A stretch of DNA of 64,000 nucleotides, taken from positions 1 through 64,000 of the forward strand of contig JBBIMP010000031.1 in assembly GCA_037444305.1 (NCBI GenBank), written 5' to 3'. The notes beneath the pieces were generated by a model, which saw nothing but the letters and a program-made list of their open reading frames with translations, had not been told where the DNA came from and did not search any database. Source of the stretch: JBBIMP01 sp037444305. GTDB lineage: Bacteria; Acidobacteriota; UBA6911. The stretch's first letter is position 1; each line of letters starts with the position of its first letter. The position numbers and the translations under genes are program-made. Positions 52,374 through 61,195 of the stretch are shown here, piece by piece.

Positions 52374-54182
52374 CTAGGCCTTCGCCAGCCGGGCCCGGAG
52401 TTTATCGAGCTGCTTTTTCAGCGCCTCCGGCATCCGGTCGCCGTACTTGGCATAATAGCCCTCGATGTCGTCGGCCTCCTTCTTCCAGCCTTCGATGTCG
52501 ACCGACAGGATCTGGGACAGGTCGTCCGGATTGATGTTCAATCCCGTCAGATCCATCGCATCCGGGGTTGGCAGGAGCCCGATGGGCGTTTCGACCGCTT
52601 TGCCGGTTCCCTCGACGCGCTCGCAGATCCACTTGAGCACGCGGCTGTTCTCTCCGTATCCCGGCCAGATTAACTTGCCTTCGGAGTTCTTCCGGAACCA
52701 GTTCACGAAGAAGAGCTTCGGCAGCCGGCTCCGGTCCGTTTTCGAGGGGAACGTGAGCCAGTGCGCGAAGTAGTCGCCCATGTTATACCCGCAGAACGGG
52801 AGCATCGCGAAGGGATCGCGCCGCAGGACCCCGGCCTGGCCGAGGGCGGCAGTGGTGGTCTCCGAACCGGCGGCCGATCCCAGAAACACGCCGTGCTCCC
52901 AGTCGAACGCTTCGTTGACGAGTGGGACTGTGGAGGGACGGCGTCCGCCGAAGAGGAAGGCGGAGATGGGGACGCCTTCCGGATTCTGCCAGTCGGGATC
53001 GATGACCGGGCACTGCGAGGCGGGCGCGGTGAACCGGGAGTTGGCATGCGCGCCCTTCTTGCCGCTGTCGGGCGTCCATTCGTTCCCTTCCCAGTCGATC
53101 CCGCGCGGAGGAGCGGGCACGCCCATGTCCTCCCACCAGACGTCGTTGTCGGGCGTCAGGACCACGTTGGTGAAGATGCTGTTGCGTTCGAAGGTCGCCA
53201 TGGCGTTGGGATTGGACTGCTGGGATGTCCCTGGAGCCACGCCGAAGAAGCCGGTCTCGGCATTGATGGCATAGAGCCGGCCGTCCTTGCCGATGCGCAG
53301 CCATGCGATGTCGTCCCCGACGCAGCGCACGGTCCACCCCGGGATCGAGGGGCGCATCATGGCCAGGTTGGTCTTGCCGCAGGCGCTGGGGAAGGCGGCG
53401 CAGATGTAGTGGGTTTTGCCTGCCGGCGAGGTCATCGAGAGGATGAGCATGTGCTCCGCCAGCCAGCCTTCCTTGCGGGCGATGATGGAGGCGATGCGCA
53501 GCGCGAGGCACTTTTTCCCCAGCAGCGCGTTGCCGCCGTACCCGGAACCGTAGGACCAGATCGAGAAGTCCTCGGGAAAATGAACGATGTACTTCTTGGT
53601 CGGGTCCGGCTCGCACGGCCAGGAAACGTCTTTTTGCCCCGGCTTCAGGGGCGCGCCGATGGAGTGCAGGCAGGGGATGAAAGTCCCATTCTCTCCCAGC
53701 TTCTCCAGAGCCGCTTTCCCCATCTTAGTCATGATCTTCATGTTGACCACGACGTACGGCGAGTCGGTGATTTCGATGCCGATCTTGGCCACGGCGGCAT
53801 CCAGCGGACCCATGGAGAAGGGGATGATGTACATCGTGCGCCCTTCCATCGATCCCCGGAACATCTCGATGAGTCGCCGCCTCATCTCCACCGGCTCGGT
53901 CCAGTTGTTGTTGGGACCGGCGTCCTCCTTGGTCCCGCTGCATATGTAGGTTCGATCCTCCACGCGGGCGACGTCGCTGGGGTGAGAACGGGCAAGGAAG
54001 CAGCTGGGGCGCAGTTCCTCGTTCAGGCGGGTAAACGTGCCGGAATCTGTCATCTGTTTGCACAGCGAGTCGTATTCCTCTTGGGAGCCATCGCACCAGT
54101 GCACGCGGGCGGGTTTGCACAGCTTCACCATTTCCTCGACCCAGTCGAGGAGTTTTTTGTTTTTTGTAGGCATGTTGGACAT
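52374..54182 (-). CDS. pckG: Phosphoenolpyruvate carboxykinase (GTP)
   Basis: The enzyme interconverts oxaloacetate and PEP with GTP/GDP. The 602-residue protein has the GTP-type motifs: RTMYIIPFSMGP, the kinase-1a loop FPSACGKTNLAMM with its reactive Cys, VGDDIAWLRIGKDGRLYAINAETGFFGVAPGTS, PAPPRGIDWEGNEW, and FLFGGRRPSTVPLV. ATG or a later codon near 54173 starts it; the earlier is given. A copy of its 3' end lies at 49738-49790. It is divergent from the acs operon, to which it could link metabolically by supplying or using C3/C4 compounds. Confidence 0.96.
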   Translation of the reverse strand: MSNMPTKNKKLLDWVEEMVKLCKPARVHWCDGSQEEYDSLCKQMTDSGTFTRLNEELRPSCFLARSHPSDVARVEDRTYICSGTKEDAGPNNNWTEPVEMRRRLIEMFRGSMEGRTMYIIPFSMGPLDAAVAKIGIEITDSPYVVVNMKIMTKMGKAALEKLGENGTFIPCLHSIGAPLKPGQKDVSWPCEPDPTKKYIVHFPEDFSIWSYGSGYGGNALLGKKCLALRIASIIARKEGWLAEHMLILSMTSPAGKTHYICAAFPSACGKTNLAMMRPSIPGWTVRCVGDDIAWLRIGKDGRLYAINAETGFFGVAPGTSQQSNPNAMATFERNSIFTNVVLTPDNDVWWEDMGVPAPPRGIDWEGNEWTPDSGKKGAHANSRFTAPASQCPVIDPDWQNPEGVPISAFLFGGRRPSTVPLVNEAFDWEHGVFLGSAAGSETTTAALGQAGVLRRDPFAMLPFCGYNMGDYFAHWLTFPSKTDRSRLPKLFFVNWFRKNSEGKLIWPGYGENSRVLKWICERVEGTGKAVETPIGLLPTPDAMDLTGLNINPDDLSQILSVDIEGWKKEADDIEGYYAKYGDRMPEALKKQLDKLRARLAKA

Positions 54183-54471
54183 TTGGTCTCTTCTTTTTAA
54201 TTGAGGGCCGCTGCCCTGTTGAAAAATTAAACAGCATGAAATAGCCGGGGGGGTCCGGGTTGGATACTGGCCGGCCGGCCCTCCCGGTGCAACTCCTAAA
54301 ATGGAGTTCAGCTTATGGAAACGGCGCCTGCTTGTCCATAAGAAACTCGAAAAGACAGCCGTCTCCCGGAAAGGGCGGCTAATACCAGTTATCAGCCGGC
54401 ATGCACGGGCGGCCCCTTCCAGCCGGCCCGGCAGCCCCGGTATTCCATCTATTCTTATGTGCCCTTATCCC

Positions 54472-54500
54472 TTGACTCATAGGGGTGACTTGCTTATGCT
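54472..54500 (+). promoter_or_regulatory. Sigma-70-like promoter upstream of acsB
   Basis: TTGACT (54472-54477), a 17-base spacer and TATGCT (54495-54500) fit a housekeeping promoter. It would produce a leader of about 300 bases before the acsB start. An intrinsic terminator is located within that leader (54550-54596). The 621 bases between pckG and acsB hold no gene. Confidence 0.5.
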
Positions 54501-54549
54501 TGGCCGCGACGCAGGCCTGCGGCGTCGTGAGTCCCAGATCGCGAATTCC

Positions 54550-54596
54550 CCCGCTGGTGTTGCTGTAGGTATCGTTCAACCCCTGCGGGCTTTTTT
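54550..54596 (+). terminator. Intrinsic terminator in the acs leader
   Basis: CCCGCTGGTGTTG (54550-54562) pairs with CAACCCCTGCGGG (54577-54589), a 13-position stem with two mismatches and a 14-base loop. It is followed by C and TTTTTT (54591-54596). About 90 bases upstream lies the promoter 54472-54500, so transcription would stop after a short RNA unless read through. Between them GACGC-AGGCCTGCG-GCGTC is a possible second hairpin. Confidence 0.6.
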
Positions 54597-54803
54597 GTGG
54601 TCGGGCGATAGGATCGGGGCAGCGCAACTGCCCGGTCAGTGTTTGCGTTTATGTGCAGGCGGGATTTTTCTTCCCGCGGGAGGATTTTGCCGGCCGCCGG
54701 CTCGAAACCCGAAAGCCACCCTGTTGGCGCAAGAGTGCCAGGAAGCACCCTCACCGGAGAGCCGGATTTCCAGGAACTGATCGATAGATTGGGAGTGTAA
54801 ACC

Positions 54804-57023
54804 ATGTCTAGAATTATTGCGACCGCAGCGATCCGGGGCGCGCACAGTTTCGTTTCCAGGGCGGAGGCCCAGCTCGAACAGGCGATCGGGCAGTATGGTC
54901 CCGACCGGCGCGTGGCGTTCCCCAACACAGCTTACAACCTGCCCCTGATTCTTGCGCTGCTGGGGATCAAGGTGGAAACCCTCAAGCAGTGCCAGGAGGC
55001 TCTGGGGCACGCAAAGATTCTCACGCCCCAGATTCCTGCCGACAAACTCTGGCTCCCCTACCTGGGGGATGCGCTGGATGCCGGAATCGCCACCCTCATT
55101 GCAGAGGAAATTGTCGAGGTGCTGCGCTACCTGGATCCGAACTACAAGCCCACGCCCCCCTTCCTCGGGTTCACCGACGACTCGATTTTGCGCACCCAGG
55201 GGATCAAGCTGGTGGACGGCCGCATGCCCGGCTTTGCCGCCTGCGTCGGGGCGCTGCCTACGAACAAGCAGGCCGTGGAGCTGGCGCGCGAACTGCAGGA
55301 GAAAGGCATCCTGGTATTCATGGCCGGCAGCAGCAACGGCCGTTCGATGGCCGAGCAGCTGGCGGAGGAAGGCGTGGAGATGGGCTGGGACACCTACCTG
55401 GTGCCTTACGGCAAGGAAACCAGCTCGGCCGTCTACGCCCTGAATTTCGCGGCCCGCGCCGCCATGACCTTCGGCGGAATCAAGCCGGGAGATCTCGATT
55501 CGGCGCGGCAGATCCTGATGTACAACAAGGAGCGCGTTTTTGCCTTCGTGCTGGCGCTGGGCAAGGATGACGAGGCCCCGGAAAATCAGCTGCTGAAGGA
55601 CGAAAAATATGCCACTGCCGCTGGGGCGATAAACTACGGCTTCCCGGTGATCTCCGAGCCCCCCATTCCCCAGATCCTGCCGCGCGGCATCTGCACCTAC
55701 GAGCACGTCGTGTCGAACATCCCGCTTGATAAGATCGTGGCCAAGGCGGTGGAGGTGCGCGGCCTGAAGCTGAAAGTCAGCAAGATCCCCATACCGATCG
55801 GCTACGGCGCCGCGTTCGAAGGCGAGCGGGTCCGCAAAGAGAACCTGCGAATCGAATTCGGCGGCAAGCGCACCCAGACGTTCGAGCACCTGCGCGGGCG
55901 GCCGATGGACCAGGTGGAGGATGGCAAGGTCACGCTCCACGGACCCGACCTCGACGAGGTGGATGCCGGTGGGGCGCTGCCGCTGGGCGTGGTGATCGAA
56001 GTGGCCGGCCGGAACTTCAGCGAGGACTTTGAAAGCGTTCTCGAGCGGCGCATTCACAAGTTCGTCAGCTGCGGCTCCGGGCTGATGCACATCGGGCAGC
56101 GCGACCTCCCCTGGGTCCGGATCAGCACCGATGCTTTCGACAAGGGCTTCCGGCTCCGCCACCTGGGTGAGTTGCTGGTGCACAAGTTCAAGGACGAGTT
56201 TGGAGGGATCGTCGACAAGGTGCAGGTCACGCTCTACACCGACGAGGAAAAGATGCAGGGGCCGCTGGCCGAGGCCCGCAAGGCCTACTACCAGAGGGAT
56301 GAACGCATGGCCGGCATGAAAGACGAGGCGGTCGACAGGTTCTACAGCTGCATCCTCTGCCAGAGTTACGCCCCGAACCACGTCTGCGTGGTGACCCCGC
56401 AGCGGCTGGGCCTGTGCGGCGCCTACACCTGGCTCGACTGCCGCGCCGCGCATGAGATGGATTCGCATGGCCCCAACCAGCCGATCCCCAAGGGCGCATG
56501 CCTGGATCCCAAGCTGGGGGTCTTCGCCGGCGTGAACCAGTACGTGTCCAGGGTGTCGAACGGCCAGCTCCAGTTGGTCACGATGTACTCCATCATGCAG
56601 GATCCGCAGACGAGCTGCGGCTGCTTCGAGTGCCTGGTGGCGGTGCTGCCGGAGACCAACGGCGTGATGATCGTGAACCGGGAGTTCCCGGGGATGACCC
56701 CCGTGGGCATGACCTTCTCCACCATGGCGGGAGAGGTCGGCGGCGGGGTGCAGACGCCGGGCTTCCTCGGAGTCGGCCGGATGTATCTCGTGAGCGAAAA
56801 GTTCATCTCCGCGGAAGGCGGGATCCGACGCCTGGTCTGGATGCCGCAGGAGTTGAAGGATGAAATGAAGGAGCGGCTGGAAGCCCGCCTCAATGAGATA
56901 GGTGAGCCCGGGCTGCTGGACAAAATCGCTACTGAAAATGATGCGACTACGGTGGAGGAACTGGTTGCCTACCTCGAAAAGGTCGAGCACCCGGCTGTCA
57001 CCATGGAATCCGTTCTGGCGTGA
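54804..57023 (+). CDS. acsB: Acetyl-CoA synthase catalytic subunit (CODH/ACS alpha)
   Basis: AcsB joins CO, a methyl group from the corrinoid protein and CoA into acetyl-CoA at the nickel-iron A-cluster. The 739-residue protein has the cluster-binding Cys residues at 516, 519, 528 and 538 (FYSCILCQSYAPNHVCVV and GLCGAY) and the distal-nickel C605-G606-C607 (TSCGCFEC). All are shifted by exactly ten relative to the Moorella enzyme (506, 509, 518, 528, 595, 597). The N-terminal part that contacts CODH is present. GGGAG precedes the ATG. It is first of seven acs-type genes in one direction. Confidence 0.97.
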   Translation: MSRIIATAAIRGAHSFVSRAEAQLEQAIGQYGPDRRVAFPNTAYNLPLILALLGIKVETLKQCQEALGHAKILTPQIPADKLWLPYLGDALDAGIATLIAEEIVEVLRYLDPNYKPTPPFLGFTDDSILRTQGIKLVDGRMPGFAACVGALPTNKQAVELARELQEKGILVFMAGSSNGRSMAEQLAEEGVEMGWDTYLVPYGKETSSAVYALNFAARAAMTFGGIKPGDLDSARQILMYNKERVFAFVLALGKDDEAPENQLLKDEKYATAAGAINYGFPVISEPPIPQILPRGICTYEHVVSNIPLDKIVAKAVEVRGLKLKVSKIPIPIGYGAAFEGERVRKENLRIEFGGKRTQTFEHLRGRPMDQVEDGKVTLHGPDLDEVDAGGALPLGVVIEVAGRNFSEDFESVLERRIHKFVSCGSGLMHIGQRDLPWVRISTDAFDKGFRLRHLGELLVHKFKDEFGGIVDKVQVTLYTDEEKMQGPLAEARKAYYQRDERMAGMKDEAVDRFYSCILCQSYAPNHVCVVTPQRLGLCGAYTWLDCRAAHEMDSHGPNQPIPKGACLDPKLGVFAGVNQYVSRVSNGQLQLVTMYSIMQDPQTSCGCFECLVAVLPETNGVMIVNREFPGMTPVGMTFSTMAGEVGGGVQTPGFLGVGRMYLVSEKFISAEGGIRRLVWMPQELKDEMKERLEARLNEIGEPGLLDKIATENDATTVEELVAYLEKVEHPAVTMESVLA

Positions 57024-57029
57024 AAGCAT

Positions 57030-57061
57030 TGCCCGGCGCCCGCCACTGCGGGCGCCGGGCA
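57030..57061 (+). other. Perfect intercistronic hairpin between acsB and acsC
   Basis: TGCCCGGCGCCCGC (57030-57043), loop CACT, GCGGGCGCCGGGCA (57048-57061): a perfect 14-bp GC-rich stem without a T-run. It starts seven bases after the acsB stop. A role in RNA stability, in setting the ratio of acsB to downstream messages, or as a partial terminator is plausible. Confidence 0.65.
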
Positions 57062-57087
57062 GACGAAATATAAAGGGAGCGGCACTT

Positions 57088-58416
57088 ATGGCTAAACTGA
57101 CAGGGATTGCGATTTATAAGCTGTTGCCGAAAACAAATTGCGGGGATTGCAACGTGCCGACCTGCATGGCCTTCGCCATGCAGGTCGCAGCCAAGAAGGT
57201 GGCGCTGGACGCCTGCCCGCATGTCTCGGAAGAGGCGAAGGCCGAACTGGCCGATGCCGCGGCTCCGCCGATGCGCGTCGTGACCATCGGTGCCGGCCCC
57301 GCGGCCGTGCAGATCGGCGGCGAGACCGTCCTGTTCCGGCATGAAGAGAAGTTCCACCGTCCGACGGCGCTCGCCATCAAGGTGAAGGACACCGACGATA
57401 TCGCCAAGGCCGTCGCGCACATCAAAGGCCTGCACTTCGTCCGGAGCGGCAAGGAGGTGTACCCGAACCTCGTGGCCGTGGAGCAGACGGGCGACGCCAA
57501 GGCGTTCGCCGCGGCGGTCAAGACCGCCCGGGAGAACACCGAGCTGCCGCTGGTGCTTCTCAGCAGCGATCCGGCTGCGTTGGAGGCCGCGCTGGAAGCG
57601 GACGCGGCGAACAAGCCGCTGGTCTGCGGCGCCGACAAGGCGAATTGGAAGAGCCTCGCCGAGCTGTGCACCAAGCATTCCGTGCCGCTGGCGGTCAAGG
57701 GGGAAAGCATCGAAGAGCTCGGGGAACTCACGGCGGAAATCCGCAAGGGCGGACTCGAAGACATCGTCCTGGTGCCCGCCGGCCTCAAGGAAGGGAATGA
57801 CATCGCCACCTTGACCACGCTGCGGCGCCTGGCGTTGGAGAAAAACTTCCGGCCCGTGGGCTATCCGGTCATGACCTTCGCCGACGGAGACGACCGCTAC
57901 CAGGAAACCATGCGGGCCATTCTCCAGGTCTGCAAGTATTCCTCGCTCCTGGTCATGTCGGGCTCCGAGGCGTGGCAGGTTTTGCCGGTGCTGACGGCGC
58001 GCTACAACATCTTCACCGACCCGCAGGTGCCCAATGCCGTGGAGGCCAAGCTCTACAAGGTGGGCGATGCCGGTCCCGATTCGCCGGTGTTGGTGACGAC
58101 CAACTTTGCCCTCACCTACTTCACTGTGGAGGGCGAGGTCGAGGCCAGCAAGGTGCCCGGCTACATCGCCGTCGTGGAGACGGGCGGTCTCGGGGTATTG
58201 AACTCCTACGCCGACGACAAGCTCAGCGGCGAGACGATCGCTAAAGCAGTCAAGGCGGCGGGAGTGTGGGACCAGGTCAACCACAAGCGACTCATCATCC
58301 CCGGGCTGGTGGCGGTGCTGAAAGGCGAGCTGGAGGATGAGTTGGGCTGCGAAGTGATCGTCGGTCCCGAGGAGGCTTCGGGCATCCCACTCTTTCTGAA
58401 GGCGCAGGCCAGGTAG
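57088..58416 (+). CDS. acsC: Corrinoid iron-sulfur protein large subunit
   Basis: The 442-residue subunit carries cobamide and one [4Fe-4S] cluster and passes a methyl group from methyltetrahydrofolate to AcsB. The N-terminal cluster ligands are Cys18, Cys21, Cys26 and Cys43 (CGDCNVPTCMAFAMQ). A TIM-barrel follows (about 75-300) and the C-terminal corrinoid domain ends in VIVGPEEASGIPLFL. ATG 57088 is preceded by AAAGGGAG. The neighbours acsD and acsV complete its cycle. Confidence 0.96.
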   Translation: MAKLTGIAIYKLLPKTNCGDCNVPTCMAFAMQVAAKKVALDACPHVSEEAKAELADAAAPPMRVVTIGAGPAAVQIGGETVLFRHEEKFHRPTALAIKVKDTDDIAKAVAHIKGLHFVRSGKEVYPNLVAVEQTGDAKAFAAAVKTARENTELPLVLLSSDPAALEAALEADAANKPLVCGADKANWKSLAELCTKHSVPLAVKGESIEELGELTAEIRKGGLEDIVLVPAGLKEGNDIATLTTLRRLALEKNFRPVGYPVMTFADGDDRYQETMRAILQVCKYSSLLVMSGSEAWQVLPVLTARYNIFTDPQVPNAVEAKLYKVGDAGPDSPVLVTTNFALTYFTVEGEVEASKVPGYIAVVETGGLGVLNSYADDKLSGETIAKAVKAAGVWDQVNHKRLIIPGLVAVLKGELEDELGCEVIVGPEEASGIPLFLKAQAR

Positions 58417-58426
58417 CGGGTTTTCC

Positions 58427-60376
58427 ATGAGCGACAAGGCGGCGGCAGGCAAAAGAGAGCCCACGGCGACCGTCACGTTTTTGCCGGATGGCGAAAAGGT
58501 GGCGGTGGCGGTGGGGACTGCCCTGCTGCAGGCGGCGCACGCTGCCGGGATGGACCTTGTCAGCCCCTGCGGAGGCGATGGCCTCTGCGGGAAATGCCGG
58601 GTGATCGTGCGCCGCGGCAACGTGGCCGCGGCGGCGACCACGCTCCTCACGCGGGAGGAAATCCGCAAGGGGTATGTGCTGGCCTGCCAGACGCGGGTGA
58701 TCGAGGAAGTCGGGGTCGAGATTCCCCAGGAATCCACGATCGAAGCGGCGCAGATCCTGATCGACCCGGATGCCCAGCGATTCAGGGCCCTGCACCCGGT
58801 GGCGGAGGCGATCCCCGTCCGGCGCGGAGCCCTCGCCAGGAAGACCTACCTGGAATTGCCGCCTCCCACCCTCGACGATGGTCTGGCGGACCAGGCGCGG
58901 CTCTTCCGCGAAATACGCCGTCACAGGTCGGCCCCCATCATGCAGATGGGGCTGAAAGTGCTCCGGACGCTCCCGAAGCTCCTGCGGCACTCCGCGTGGA
59001 AGGTGACCGTCACCACCGGGCTGCGCGGCGGCACCGTCGAAGTGCTCCAGGTCGAACCCGGGAACACGGCCGAGCACAACCTCGGGATCGCCGTGGATGT
59101 GGGAACTTCCACTGTGGTCACCCACCTGATGGACCTCAACAGCAGCGAGCGGCTGGATGCCGAGGCCATGTACAACTCGCAGCGAGCCTGGGGGGATGAG
59201 GTGACGCGGCGCATCCTGCACGCCGGGACTCCCGGCGGGCTGGATCAGCTGCAGCACGCGGTGGTCAGCGACATCAACACGATGGTCTCGGCGCTGGTGG
59301 CCCGCAACAACGTGAACCTGAGCGAAATCACGTCGGTGATCTTCGCCGGCAACACGGTCATGACGCACCTGCTGCTCGGGCTGGATCCGGCGTCCATACA
59401 CAAGTCGCCTTACGTGTCGACGTCGGTGGCGCCGCCTCCAATCCGCGCCGTGGAGGTCGGCATCCAGGTGAACCCGCGGGCGCTGCTCTACGCCATTCCG
59501 TGCATCGGCGGATGGGTGGGCGGCGACGTGACCGCGGGCCTGCTGGCCGTGGGCCTGGGGCAGTCGGAGTCGGTGCAGATGCTCATCGACATCGGGACCA
59601 ACGGCGAGATCGCCGTCGGCAACCGTGACTGGATGATCGCCTGCAGCGCATCGGCGGGACCCGCCTTCGAAGGCTCCGGCGTCCGGCACGGGATGAAGGC
59701 CATGCGCGGGGCAATCGAACGGGTGGTGATCCACTCTGGAGGGCACGTGGCCTACCGCACGGTAGGCAATGTCAGGCCGCGCGGCATATGCGGTTCCGGC
59801 CTGATCGATCTTGTGGCTGAACTGCACCGCGTAGGCTATATCGACAGGTCGGGGAACCTCGTGGCGGGGTCCTGCGAACGGGTCCGGGACAATGACGGGA
59901 TGCTCGAGTTCGTCCTGGTTCCGGCCGCGCGCTCGGCGACCGGGCACGACATCGTGATCAGCCAGGCCGATCTCGCCAACCTGATGAGCGCCAAGGCGGC
60001 CATCTATGCCGGAACACAGGTGCTCGCGAAGGCCATCGGGCTGGACTTCGGGCAGGTGGAGAGGCTGTACATAGCCGGGGGCTTCGGCAACTACCTGGAC
60101 CGCGAGAAGGCCATTGCCATCGGCCTGATCCCGGACCTGCCGCTCGACAGAATCCGTTTCGTGGGCAACACCTCCGTCATGGGGGCGTGCATGGCGCTGC
60201 TGGCAGAAGATGCCTGGCACCAAGTGGAGAGGATCGCCGAAGCCGTGACTTATTACGATCTGGTCAGTTATCCGAATTACTACGACGAGTTCATGGCCGC
60301 CAAATTCATACCGCACACCGACCTGAACCGCTTCCAATCGATCAGACAGAGTCAAAAACAGGAGGTACATGTCTGA
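58427..60376 (+). CDS. acsV: Reductive activator of the corrinoid protein (RACo/AcsV-type ASKHA ATPase)
   Basis: RACo reactivates Co(II) corrinoid protein to Co(I) with ATP. The 649-residue protein has a [2Fe-2S] ferredoxin domain with Cys48, Cys54, Cys57 and Cys87 (SPCGGDGLCGKCRVI, VLACQTRV). A linker follows, and then an ASKHA ATPase domain beginning LGIAVDVGTSTVVTHLMDL, with IDIGTNGEIAVGN and YIAGGFGNYLDREKAI. It overlaps the next gene by one base (TGATG). RamA-like activators share the fold; the location in the acs operon favours the corrinoid iron-sulfur protein as target. Confidence 0.93.
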   Translation: MSDKAAAGKREPTATVTFLPDGEKVAVAVGTALLQAAHAAGMDLVSPCGGDGLCGKCRVIVRRGNVAAAATTLLTREEIRKGYVLACQTRVIEEVGVEIPQESTIEAAQILIDPDAQRFRALHPVAEAIPVRRGALARKTYLELPPPTLDDGLADQARLFREIRRHRSAPIMQMGLKVLRTLPKLLRHSAWKVTVTTGLRGGTVEVLQVEPGNTAEHNLGIAVDVGTSTVVTHLMDLNSSERLDAEAMYNSQRAWGDEVTRRILHAGTPGGLDQLQHAVVSDINTMVSALVARNNVNLSEITSVIFAGNTVMTHLLLGLDPASIHKSPYVSTSVAPPPIRAVEVGIQVNPRALLYAIPCIGGWVGGDVTAGLLAVGLGQSESVQMLIDIGTNGEIAVGNRDWMIACSASAGPAFEGSGVRHGMKAMRGAIERVVIHSGGHVAYRTVGNVRPRGICGSGLIDLVAELHRVGYIDRSGNLVAGSCERVRDNDGMLEFVLVPAARSATGHDIVISQADLANLMSAKAAIYAGTQVLAKAIGLDFGQVERLYIAGGFGNYLDREKAIAIGLIPDLPLDRIRFVGNTSVMGACMALLAEDAWHQVERIAEAVTYYDLVSYPNYYDEFMAAKFIPHTDLNRFQSIRQSQKQEVHV

Positions 60377-61131
60377 TGGCTTTCACATTCGCGGTAGCCG
60401 GCAAGGGGGGAATGGGCAAGACTACGCTGGCGGCCCTGCTGATCAAGCTGTTGGTGGAGAGGGGACAGGGCCCGGTTTTTGCGGTGGACGCCGACCCCAA
60501 CCCGACGCTGGGTGCGGCGATGGGCTGGGAAGTGGAGCGGACCATTGGCGACCTGCGCGACGACCTCCTGGACAACATCCGCAATCTGCCGCCGGGGCTC
60601 ACCAAGAACGAGTACCTGGAACTTGGCCTCCAGGAGTGCCTGTGCGAGGGCAAAGGGGTCGATCTGCTGGTCATGGGCAGGGGCGAAGGGCCGCGCTGCT
60701 ACTGTGCGGTCAACAGCGTCCTGCGCCGTTGCATCGACCGGCTCCGGGATTCATACCGTTATGTGATCATCGACAACGAGGCCGGACTCGAGCACCTCTC
60801 CCGGTGCACCACGCAGGACGTGAACGCGCTCCTGATCGTCAGCAGCGAGATGCCGGTGGCGCTGCAGTCGGCCATCCGGATTCACAAGCTGGTGGACTCG
60901 CTTTCGTTGCGGGTCGAAAAGCGGTACCTGGTCATCAATAACCTGAACGGATCGCGGTCGATTCCGGAGCTGGACCCGGAGGGCCCGGAACTCCTGGGGG
61001 TGGTGCCGTGCGATCCCGAAGTAATCGAGTTGGGGCGCCAGGGAAGGCCCGTGGCCGATCTGGGCGAAAGCTCGCTGGCGCGCAAGGCGGTTGCCGCCGT
61101 GCTCGACGCGGCGCTGCCGGGACGAAGTTGA
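60376..61131 (+). CDS. CooC/AcsF-type nickel-insertion ATPase
   Basis: The 251-residue MinD-like ATPase has the deviant Walker A GKGGMGKT at 9-16 with the signature Lys10. It has the CXC motif Cys108-Tyr-Cys110 (RCYCAVN) that coordinates nickel or zinc at the dimer interface in CooC proteins. VIIDNEAGLEHLSR is the switch/Walker B region. It would mature either CO dehydrogenase (CooC) or acetyl-CoA synthase (AcsF); sequence alone does not decide. AGGAGG lies about ten bases before the ATG, inside the acsV 3' end. Confidence 0.92.
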   Translation: MAFTFAVAGKGGMGKTTLAALLIKLLVERGQGPVFAVDADPNPTLGAAMGWEVERTIGDLRDDLLDNIRNLPPGLTKNEYLELGLQECLCEGKGVDLLVMGRGEGPRCYCAVNSVLRRCIDRLRDSYRYVIIDNEAGLEHLSRCTTQDVNALLIVSSEMPVALQSAIRIHKLVDSLSLRVEKRYLVINNLNGSRSIPELDPEGPELLGVVPCDPEVIELGRQGRPVADLGESSLARKAVAAVLDAALPGRS

Positions 61132-61195
61132 AACAACCGGGGACCGCGTGCGGCCGTGGTCCGGCCGGATAGGCTAATAAGGATAAGGGGGAATT

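Noticed and set aside
54636..57029. 797-residue minus-strand reading frame opposite acsB
   Set aside because: Antisense to acsB, whose cluster residues are all present; the translation has no recognisable domain.
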